Shown: positions 7,474 through 12,668 of the stretch, piece by piece
How positions within the stretch are numbered: the stretch's first letter is position 1
Layout: every line of letters begins with the position of its first letter
Source: Halovivax sp.
Lineage (GTDB): Archaea > Halobacteriota > Halobacteria > Halobacteriales > Natrialbaceae
DNA length: 12,668 nucleotides
Reading direction: 5' to 3'
Assembly: GCA_007119345.1 (NCBI GenBank)
Contig: SKPV01000089.1
Location: 1 to 12,668, forward strand
Notes under the pieces: model-generated
Seen by the model: the letters and a program-made list of their open reading frames with translations, nothing else
What the model was told of the DNA's origin: nothing
Databases searched by the model: none
Program-made: the position numbers and the translations under genes

Positions 7474-7497
7474 GCGCTCGCGGGGGCCTTCCGATCG

Positions 7498-8463
7498 ATG
7501 CAGGTCGGCGTCACCGGCGCCACGGGATTCATCGGATCGCACCTGACGCGACGACTCGCGGCGGCGGGCCACGAGGTGGTCGCGACCTCGCGCGGGGAGA
7601 CCGCCCCGCCCGCGGACCTCGCGGAGCTGGACGGCGTCCGCGTCGTCGCGGCGCCCGTCGACGACGAGCCGGCGCTCCGGACGGCGTTCGCGGACGTCGA
7701 CGTCGTCGCTCACCTCGCGGGGATTCCGTTCGAGCGCGGCCCGCAGACCTACCGGCGAGTCCACGTCCAGGGGACGCGGGCGGTCGCGAGCGCGGCCGAG
7801 GCCGCCGACGCGGACCGGCTCGTCCTGAGCAGCTTCCTGAAAGCCCGGCCGAACTGCGGGTCGGGCTACCACGAGTCGAAGTGGGTCGCGGAGGAACTCG
7901 TCCGCGGCGCCGACGTCGACCACGTCGTCTGCAAGATCGGGCTCACCTACGGCCCCGGCGACCACGTCCTGACGCAGGTCTCCCGAGCGCTGGCGACCGC
8001 CCCCGTCTTCGGCCTCGTCGGCTTCGGGGAGCGGCGGATGCGGCCGCTCGTCGTGGACGACCTGGTCGACGTGCTGGAAGTCGCACTCCTCGAGGACCGG
8101 TTGGCGGGGACGACCGTCCCCGTCGTCGGACCGGAGGAACTCGCGCTCGAAACGTTCGTGGGCCGGATCGGCCGGGTGATGGGGCGAGAGCCGATCACGG
8201 TGCCGGTGCCGGTCGTCGGCCATCGGATGCTGGCGCGCCTCCAGGAGGCGCTCCTGGAGACGCCGGCGACGGCGAGGGCGCAGGTGCGGATGCTCTCGGA
8301 GGGGCTGGTCGAGCCCGAACCGGCCGCCGTCTGCGACCCGCTTCCGGCCGATCTCGCGCCCGAGACGCCGTTCACCCGGGCGCAGATCGAGCGGGGCCTG
8401 CCCGAGGTCCGTCGGTTCGGGCTCCGGGACCTCCGCTGGGGGCCCGACGGCGGCCGTTCGTGA
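7498..8463 (+). CDS. NAD(P)-binding extended-SDR family protein (epimerase/dehydrogenase-like)
   Basis: The product has 321 residues. It begins with a Rossmann fold, MQVGVTGATGFIGSHLTRRL, whose GxxGxxG dinucleotide-binding glycines are at 7, 10 and 13. SS (111-112) followed by YHESK gives the Y124-x3-K128 catalytic pair of SDR enzymes. HLAG (72-75) matches the NAG-like structural motif of extended SDRs. The C-terminal half (about 180-321) is the variable substrate domain. The general look is close to atypical extended SDRs related to the complex I NDUFA9 subunit and to nucleoside-sugar epimerases, so the substrate cannot be stated. The frame is open upstream to 7270, but the ATG at 7498 places the glycine motif at the usual N-terminal position and has a TATA-like element 28 nt before it. 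The gene ends 61 bp before the HhH-MutS gene, which has its own promoter. Confidence 0.88.
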   Translation: MQVGVTGATGFIGSHLTRRLAAAGHEVVATSRGETAPPADLAELDGVRVVAAPVDDEPALRTAFADVDVVAHLAGIPFERGPQTYRRVHVQGTRAVASAAEAADADRLVLSSFLKARPNCGSGYHESKWVAEELVRGADVDHVVCKIGLTYGPGDHVLTQVSRALATAPVFGLVGFGERRMRPLVVDDLVDVLEVALLEDRLAGTTVPVVGPEELALETFVGRIGRVMGREPITVPVPVVGHRMLARLQEALLETPATARAQVRMLSEGLVEPEPAAVCDPLPADLAPETPFTRAQIERGLPEVRRFGLRDLRWGPDGGRS

Positions 8464-8490
8464 CTCGCCCCCGACAGTTCGAGACACAAC

Positions 8491-8499
8491 GTATTTTTT
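8491..8499 (+). promoter_or_regulatory. TATA box of the HhH-MutS gene
   Basis: GTATTTTTT is the most AT-rich stretch of the 61-bp gap and is centred about 30 nt before the ATG at 8525. It argues for a leaderless start at that ATG and against the in-frame GTG at 8507. Confidence 0.6.
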
Positions 8500-8524
8500 C
8501 CGACTCGTGCGTAACGACGGCCGA

Positions 8525-10603
8525 ATGGAGCTCGAAGCGATCACGGGCGTCGGCGAGAAGACGGCGCGGGCGCTGGCCGAACTCGACGACCCCGAGCGGG
8601 CGCTGCGCGAGGGCGACGTGGCGGCGATCGCGCGGGCGCCGGGCATTCCCCCGGGCCGGGCCGCCCGCATCGCGCGCGCGGCGATTCGTGCCGAGCACGA
8701 CGATCCCGGGGACTTCCTCGCGACCGATCGCGCGCGGGAGATCCACCGCGAGCTGCTGGTGCTCTTACAGGAGCGGGCCGTCACCGACTACGCGGCCCGC
8801 CGGCTCGAGACGTTCTACCCGAGCGGCCGGCGGTCGCGAATCGAGGAGGCCAGGGCGGTCGCCGAGGCGGCCCTGGAGCGCGAACCCGATCCCGCGGTGG
8901 CCGACGCGCTCGGGGCGGTCCGGCCCGTCTCCGAGCCCGGCGACGTCCGGGTCCGAGAGCGCTGTCTGGCGACGACCGACGCCGAGCGCTACTCCCGGGC
9001 CCGCGAGGCGTTCCCGGAACTCTCCGTCGAGGTGGTCGAGGACGCCCGCGGGCTGGCCGAGCTCGCCCGCGGCTACGCCACCGTGATCGCGATCGACGAG
9101 CGATTCGCCGGCGTCGACGTCGAGGGCGACGTTCGGGTTCGGCCGGACGCGTTCGACGACCCCGTCGAGGTCGTCCCCGAGCGCCCGCTGGCGTTCTTCT
9201 CGCACAACCGCGAGACGCTCCGGGCGGCCGTCGCCGTCCACCGGGCGGCCGACCTCGAGGCGCCCTGCGACCTCGACGCGCTCGAGCGGGGCCTCGAACG
9301 GCTGGGGGCGGACGGCGCCGTCGCCGGCGACGACGAACTCGACCGGCTCGAAGCGGCGCTCGACGAGCTGGACGCCGCTGTCGCCACCGCCGAGAGCGTC
9401 GCCAACGATCGCCTCCGGGAGGCGATCCAGGCCCGCGACGTCACCATCGAGGGGGCGGACCTGCTCTCGCTCGTCGAGCGGGGCGCCGGCGTCGACTCGC
9501 TGCTCTCCCGGGAGCTCGCCGACGAGTACGCCGCCGCCGTCGACGCCGCCCGCGAGCACCTCGTCGACGCCCTCGACCTCGACGCCGGCGAGGCCGAGGT
9601 CGCGGCGCGGGCGTTCGGCGACGAGCCGGCGTTCCCCGTCGCCCACGACGACGACGTGATCTCGCGACTGCGCGAGGAGCTCCGGACCGAGCGGGACCGG
9701 CGGGCGGCCGAGCGAAAGCGCGAGCTGGCCGCCGACCTGGCGGAGCTGCGCGAGGGCGCCGACGCGCTCGTCCGGCGGGCGCTCGAGCTGGACGTCGAGC
9801 TGGCGATCGCTCGCTTCGCCGCCGATTTCGACTGCGCGATGCCGACGTTCCGCTGGGAGGCGGGCGACGGATCGACCGCGGGCGGGACCGGCGCCGACGA
9901 GGGGGAGCCGGCCGGGGCGGAGCGGGTCGGCGTCGCGATCGAGGGCGGCCGCTCGCCGCTGCTCGACGAGCCGCCCGAGCGGATCGACCCCGTCGACTAC
10001 GCGGTGACCGGCGTCCGGCTGCTTTCCGGGGTCAACAGCGGCGGGAAGACCTCCACGCTCGACCTGGTGGCGAGCGTGGTCGTCCTCGCGCACATGGGCC
10101 TGCCCGTTCCCGCCGAGCGCGTCGAACTGCGCCGGTTCGAGGACCTCCACTACCACGCCAAGACCCAGGGAACCCTCGACGCGGGCGCGTTCGAGGCCAC
10201 CGTCAGGCAGTTCGCCGACCTCGCGACCGGCGGCGCGGGCAGCCTGGTGCTGGTCGACGAACTGGAGAGCATCACCGAGCCCGGCGCGAGCGCGAAGATC
10301 ATCGCGGGGATCCTGGAAGCGCTCACGGAGCGCGACGCGACCGCCGTGTTCGTCTCCCACCTGGCCGGGGAGATCGGGGAGATGGCCGCCCACGACGTCC
10401 CCGTCGACGGCATCGAGGCGGTGGGACTCGTCGACGGCGAACTCGAGGTGAACCGCTCGCCCGTGGCGAACCACCTGGCGCGGTCGACGCCCGAGCTGAT
10501 CGTCGAGAAGTTAGCCGGAGAGGCCGACGGGGGAGCGGTGAGTGCGGACGGCGGGGCGGACGCGGGCGGGTTCTACGAGCGGCTGCTGGAGAAGTTCGAG
10601 TGA
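8525..10603 (+). CDS. Archaeal MutS-family ATPase with N-terminal helix-hairpin-helix domain
   Basis: The product has 692 residues. Residues 4-55 form a tandem helix-hairpin-helix DNA-binding module (ITGVGEKTARAL and APGIPPGRAARIA). Residues 60-430 are mostly helical with heptad-like acidic and Arg-rich stretches, matching MutS core and clamp helices. The C-terminal MutS ATPase carries Walker A GVNSGGKTS (502-510), Walker B LVLVDELES (574-582, D578 and E579), and a SHLAGEI switch-like segment (611-617). A short linker (about 445-465) is Gly/Ala-rich. No N-terminal mismatch-recognition domain with its Phe-x-Glu motif and no C-terminal Smr nuclease domain is seen. It is therefore neither classical MutS1 nor bacterial MutS2 but the archaeal MutS-related group. 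The likely role is ATP-driven binding of DNA junctions or recombination intermediates; mismatch repair itself is uncertain. The start at 8525 is chosen from the TATA position. Confidence 0.88.
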   Translation: MELEAITGVGEKTARALAELDDPERALREGDVAAIARAPGIPPGRAARIARAAIRAEHDDPGDFLATDRAREIHRELLVLLQERAVTDYAARRLETFYPSGRRSRIEEARAVAEAALEREPDPAVADALGAVRPVSEPGDVRVRERCLATTDAERYSRAREAFPELSVEVVEDARGLAELARGYATVIAIDERFAGVDVEGDVRVRPDAFDDPVEVVPERPLAFFSHNRETLRAAVAVHRAADLEAPCDLDALERGLERLGADGAVAGDDELDRLEAALDELDAAVATAESVANDRLREAIQARDVTIEGADLLSLVERGAGVDSLLSRELADEYAAAVDAAREHLVDALDLDAGEAEVAARAFGDEPAFPVAHDDDVISRLREELRTERDRRAAERKRELAADLAELREGADALVRRALELDVELAIARFAADFDCAMPTFRWEAGDGSTAGGTGADEGEPAGAERVGVAIEGGRSPLLDEPPERIDPVDYAVTGVRLLSGVNSGGKTSTLDLVASVVVLAHMGLPVPAERVELRRFEDLHYHAKTQGTLDAGAFEATVRQFADLATGGAGSLVLVDELESITEPGASAKIIAGILEALTERDATAVFVSHLAGEIGEMAAHDVPVDGIEAVGLVDGELEVNRSPVANHLARSTPELIVEKLAGEADGGAVSADGGADAGGFYERLLEKFE

Positions 10604-10696
10604 GTCGGGGGCCGCTCGGCCGGCGGTCGTCCGGGCGATCGGCGGCCCCGTCGATCGACCGGAGGTCACGGCGGTCGGTCCTCGCCGCCGGACGGT

Positions 10697-10825
10697 TCGT
10701 CGGTCGCCCGTGCAGTGCTCGTCGGTCGCCCGTGCAGTGCTCGTCGGTCGCCCGTGCAGTGCTCGTCGGTCGCTCGTACAATGTTCGTCGGTCGCCCGTA
10801 CGATGCTCGTCGGTCGTCCTCACCC
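10697..10825. repeat. 22-bp direct tandem repeat array upstream of the orc region
   Basis: Five contiguous 22-bp units start at 10697, 10719, 10741, 10763 and 10785, with a partial sixth at 10807. Each begins TCGTCGGTCG. Units one to three are identical. Unit four differs at several positions (CTCGTACAATGT) and unit five at a few (CCCGTACGATGC). There are no unique spacers, so this is not CRISPR. It fills much of the 290-bp gap between the HhH-MutS gene and the 55-residue protein gene. No convincing reading frame runs through it. It could be a minisatellite, or an iteron-like protein-binding array, since 22 bp is close to two helical turns. Confidence 0.9.
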
Positions 10826-10863
10826 GAACCGACGGACACTACCGGGGTGTGCAAGGACCGTCG

Positions 10864-10868
10864 CTTAC
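10864..10868 (+). promoter_or_regulatory. Weak TATA-like element before the 55-residue protein
   Basis: CTTAC is centred 28 nt before the ATG at 10894, the same sequence and spacing as before the lipoprotein gene. Confidence 0.35.
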
Positions 10869-10893
10869 CGTCCCGGACGCCCTGCGCTAGGAC

Positions 10894-11061
10894 ATGGCGT
10901 ACCAATTCGAGTGCCCGCGGGACGACTGCACCTTCGAACTCCGGTGCGACGCCGGCGACGAGGCCCGCCGACTGGCCCGGGCGCACGCCCGGCTGTCCCA
11001 CCACGGGCGGTTCGCGCCCGCCGATCTGGAGCGGTGGTTGCGGCGGGTGGAGGCCGCCTGA
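10894..11061 (+). CDS. 55-residue Cys/His protein, probable zinc-binding (DUF1059-like)
   Basis: The small protein MAYQFECPRDDCTFELRCDA... has C7-x4-C12, a third Cys at 18, and H31, H36 and H37 in the following helix (ARRLARAHARLSHHGR). The ECP...DCxFE opening followed by a helix with spaced histidines is the pattern of small haloarchaeal metal-binding proteins of the DUF1059 kind, so a Cys2His2-type zinc site is inferred. The C-terminus (LERWLRRVEAA) is a basic amphipathic helix. The codon pattern is strongly haloarchaeal, with almost all third positions G or C. A weak promoter element sits 28 nt upstream. It ends 83 bp before the orc ATG on the same strand, so cotranscription with orc is possible. 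Its function is unknown; a DNA- or protein-binding accessory role would fit its size. Confidence 0.72.
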   Translation: MAYQFECPRDDCTFELRCDAGDEARRLARAHARLSHHGRFAPADLERWLRRVEAA

Positions 11062-11114
11062 ATCGACGGCGTCCGGCGAAGCGACCGCCCGGGAGGGGCG
11101 TAGCCAGCAAACAC

Positions 11115-11139
11115 CTAAGTAGCTCCGAGAGCGAGGTGA
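11115..11139 (+). promoter_or_regulatory. TATA-like element and Shine-Dalgarno before orc
   Basis: CTAAGT (11115-11120) is centred about 27 nt before the ATG at 11145. GAGGTGA (11133-11139), a strong match to the archaeal 16S anti-SD, sits 5 nt before that ATG. Both support this start. They imply different mRNAs: a leaderless one from the TATA, or a longer one from an upstream promoter that uses the SD. Confidence 0.5.
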
Positions 11140-11144
11140 AAGTG

Positions 11145-12275
11145 ATGGCTGGGGACCCCGACGAGGGGATGCTGGGCTGGGACGAGTCGGTCTTTCGCAA
11201 CGAACAGGTGTTCGAGATCGACTACGTTCCCGAGACCTTCAAGCACCGCGACTCGCAGATGCAGAGCCTCATCTACGCCCTGCGTCCGGCGGTGCGGGGC
11301 TCGCGGCCGCTGAACGTGATGGTCCGGGGCCCGCCGGGGACCGGCAAGACGACGGCGATCCAGAAGCTCTACGACGAGATCGGAGCCCAGACCCGGGACG
11401 TGCGGACGATCCGGGTCAACTGCCAGGTGAACGCCACCCGGTACTCGGTCTTTTCCAGGCTGTTCGAGGGAACGTTCGACTACGAGCCGCCCTCCTCGGG
11501 GATCTCGTTCAAGAAGCTGTTCGGCCAGATCGCCGAGCAGCTCGTCGAGGACGACCGCGTGCTGGTGGTCGCGCTCGACGACGTCAACTACCTCTTCTAC
11601 GAGAACGAGGCCTCGGACACGCTGTACTCGCTGCTGCGCGCCCACGAGGAGCACCCCGGCGCCAAGATCGGCGTCATCGTCGTCTCCTCCGATCCCACCC
11701 TCGAGGTGGTCGACGAGCTCGACGCCCGCGTCCAGAGCGTCTTCCGGCCCGAGGACGTCTACTTTCCCGTCTACGGCCAGCGCGAGATCGTCGACATCCT
11801 CCGCGAGCGGGTCGACCGCGGCTTCCACGACGGCGTCGTCTCCGCGCCGATCCTCGACCGGGTGGCGGAACTCACCGCCGAGAGCGGCGACCTCCGGGTC
11901 GGGATCGACCTCTTCAAGCGCGCCGGACTGAACGCCGAGATGCGCGGCAGCCGGACCATCTCCGCCGAGGACGTCGAGAAGGCCTACGAGACCTCCAAGT
12001 ACATCAGCCTCTCGCGGAGCCTCCGTGGGCTGTCGGACACCGAACGCGCGCTCGTGCGGGTGATCGCCGAGCACGACGGCGAACAGGCCGGCGAGGTCTA
12101 CGAGGCGTTCCGCGAGGAGACCGACCTCGGCTACACGCGCTACTCGGAGATCGTCAACAAACTCGACCAGCTGGACCTGATCGACGCCGACTACGCGGAC
12201 ATCGACGGTCGCGGTCGATCGCGGTCGCTCTCGCTGGCCTACGAGACCGACGCGGTGTTAGAGCGCCTGGAGTGA
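11145..12275 (+). CDS. cdc6: Orc1/Cdc6-type AAA+ replication initiator
   Basis: The product has 376 residues, a normal Orc1/Cdc6 length. Walker A GPPGTGKT is at 62-69, Walker B VVALDDVNYL at 141-150 (D145, D146), a sensor-1-like VVSSD at 179-183, and a sensor-2 region GDLRVGIDLFKRAG at 248-261 with R251. The C-terminal part (about 295-376), with ERALVRVIAEH and TRYSEIVNKLDQLDLI, is the winged-helix DNA-binding domain. Such proteins bind origin recognition boxes and load the MCM helicase. Haloarchaea carry several paralogues and only some have their own adjacent origin. I see no certain origin boxes here, only a weak candidate pair downstream (12466-12529), so which origin it serves is open. 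All key motifs are intact. The start is fixed by a strong Shine-Dalgarno; the frame is open further upstream but not protein-like. Confidence 0.95.
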   Translation: MAGDPDEGMLGWDESVFRNEQVFEIDYVPETFKHRDSQMQSLIYALRPAVRGSRPLNVMVRGPPGTGKTTAIQKLYDEIGAQTRDVRTIRVNCQVNATRYSVFSRLFEGTFDYEPPSSGISFKKLFGQIAEQLVEDDRVLVVALDDVNYLFYENEASDTLYSLLRAHEEHPGAKIGVIVVSSDPTLEVVDELDARVQSVFRPEDVYFPVYGQREIVDILRERVDRGFHDGVVSAPILDRVAELTAESGDLRVGIDLFKRAGLNAEMRGSRTISAEDVEKAYETSKYISLSRSLRGLSDTERALVRVIAEHDGEQAGEVYEAFREETDLGYTRYSEIVNKLDQLDLIDADYADIDGRGRSRSLSLAYETDAVLERLE

Positions 12276-12390
12276 GCCGACCGAGCGCGGCCGAACCGCG
12301 GACGGACGCCGTCTCGCTGCGACCGAGCGCGACCGCACTGTGACCGGGGCCCGTGCTCATTGGTTGCACTGACCAGAAGGCTCATTACCG

Positions 12391-12455
12391 CACGGGCGGA
12401 AGTGGCCGAACGGCCCTGGAGGCTCCACGCGTTGCCCGTCAACCCCGCCCGCGTG
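12391..12455 (+). ncRNA. Possible structured RNA element (unidentified)
   Basis: CACGGGCGG (12391-12399) can pair with CCGCCC-GC-GTG (12445-12455, 2-nt bulge). This encloses three small hairpins: GGCC/GGCC (12404-12415), TGGA/TCCA (12417-12427) and GTTG/CAAC (12431-12443). An alternative pairs ACGGGC (12392-12397) with GCCCGT (12434-12439), which would break the outer stem. GC-rich DNA makes such pairings easy by chance and no known RNA family is recognised, so this is tentative. Confidence 0.2.
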
Positions 12456-12494
12456 GGTTCCAGCGGCTGAAACGATTTCACGAAGGCTCATTGG

Positions 12495-12526
12495 GATCGG
12501 TCTCACGACCGGTCCTTTCTCGTTTC
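12495..12526 (+). terminator. Hairpin followed by pyrimidine-rich tract
   Basis: GATCGGTC (12495-12502), a 4-nt loop, then GACCGGTC (12507-12514) forms an 8-bp stem with one G-U pair. It is followed by CTTTCTCGTTTC. It is the only hairpin plus T-rich run I found downstream of orc on the plus strand, so it may end the orc transcript or a short RNA before it. Archaeal termination needs only the T-rich tract, and this one is interrupted. Confidence 0.35.
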
Positions 12527-12565
12527 ACCCCGACCCGAGCGTCAGGACCCCGCGAGCGCGCGCCA

Positions 12566-12661
12566 GTCGTCGACCAGTTCGAGCACGACGGCTTCGAGGA
12601 GCTGCTCGCCGAGACGGACGCCGACGTGGACGTGACCGATCGGACGCCGACGTGGACGTGA
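12566..12661 (+). pseudogene. Coding-like fragment disrupted by a 26-bp duplication
   Basis: The frame VVDQFEHDGFEELLAETDAD... has G or C at nearly every third position and a very acidic composition, as in real haloarchaeal genes. I see no ATG or GTG start in frame. The 26-bp duplication shifts the frame and gives a stop at 12659-12661. It may be a gene remnant or a partial gene with an unusual start; the antisense frame is also open from 12668 to a stop at 12542-12544. No family is recognised. Confidence 0.25.
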
Positions 12662-12668
12662 CCGATCG
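12617..12668. repeat. 26-bp perfect tandem duplication at the window edge
   Basis: The 26-bp unit starting GACGCCGACGTGG occurs at 12617-12642 and again, identical, at 12643-12668. It may continue beyond the window. Because 26 is not a multiple of three, it shifts any reading frame passing through it. Confidence 0.95.

Larger units (their letters stand above)
12276..12668. other. 393-bp region without a clear complete gene
   Basis: Downstream of orc I find no complete, convincing reading frame. The stretch holds two copies of GACCGAGCGCG(G/A)CCG (12279-12293, 12321-12335), three copies of GCTCATT (12355, 12380, 12486), a potential branched RNA structure (12391-12455), the hairpin TGAAA-CGA-TTTCA (12468-12480), a terminator-like hairpin (12495-12514), a coding-like fragment (about 12566-12642) and a 26-bp tandem duplication at the edge. 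Confidence 0.7.

Noticed and set aside
8507..8524. GTG start at 8507 for the HhH-MutS protein
   Set aside because: The TATA box at 8491-8499 is too close to it; the ATG at 8525 has the usual 30-nt spacing.
10697..10825. CRISPR array
   Set aside because: Units are contiguous, with no unique spacers and no cas genes.
12391..12480. tRNA gene (GGTTC-like segment and tRNA-like TGGCCGAAC)
   Set aside because: No T-stem pairing around GGTTCCA, no 7-bp acceptor stem and no 7-nt anticodon loop.
12391..12668. SRP (7S) RNA or RNase P RNA
   Set aside because: The conserved SRP helix 8 sequence and the conserved RNase P boxes are absent from the region visible.
12542..12668. C-terminus of a minus-strand gene (LGEQLLEAVVLELVDDW then stop at 12542-12544)
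   Set aside because: Not excluded, but it is in exact codon register opposite the acidic plus-strand frame and resembles the antisense shadows of other genes here; more sequence to the right would decide.

Overview
The window reads as chromosomal DNA of an extremely halophilic archaeon (class Halobacteria). The reasons are the high GC with G/C-ending codons, the Asp/Glu-rich predicted proteins, a divergent pair of Tat translocase genes of the haloarchaeal TatCt/TatCo kind, an archaeal Orc1/Cdc6 protein, and TATA-like elements 27-33 nt before most start codons (the leaderless arrangement usual in this group).

Layout, left to right. Positions 1-359 (minus) hold the 5' part of a conserved haloarchaeal protein. 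Positions 421-567 are a degenerate repeat downstream of tatCt. tatCt (559-2901, minus) and tatCo (3051-4628, plus) diverge from a 149-bp promoter region; TatCo carries a long acidic N-terminal extension built on a 30-bp/10-residue repeat. Next come a 187-residue membrane protein (4748-5311), a Tat-type lipoprotein with an LVIVD-like beta-propeller (5443-6912), a 74-residue membrane protein on the minus strand (7052-7276), an extended-SDR NAD(P)-binding protein (7498-8463) and an HhH-MutS ATPase (8525-10603). A 22-bp tandem repeat (10697-10825) follows, then a 55-residue Cys/His protein (10894-11061) and an Orc1/Cdc6 AAA+ protein (11145-12275). The last 393 bases hold no clear complete gene. 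They contain possible RNA structure, a terminator-like hairpin, an origin-box-like inverted pair, a coding-like fragment and a 26-bp tandem duplication at the edge.

How the genes fit together. TatCt and TatCo are the membrane core of the twin-arginine export route, which haloarchaea use for most secreted proteins. The propeller lipoprotein two genes downstream has a twin-arginine-like signal plus lipobox and is a plausible client. The right half has a DNA-maintenance flavour (MutS-family ATPase, Orc1/Cdc6), but each gene appears to have its own promoter, so this is proximity and not a proven operon. Most of the window is ordinary core haloarchaeal content. The least explained parts are the TatCo repeat, the 22-bp array beside the orc gene and the structured region after it. 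I found no clear new defence system or mobile element.
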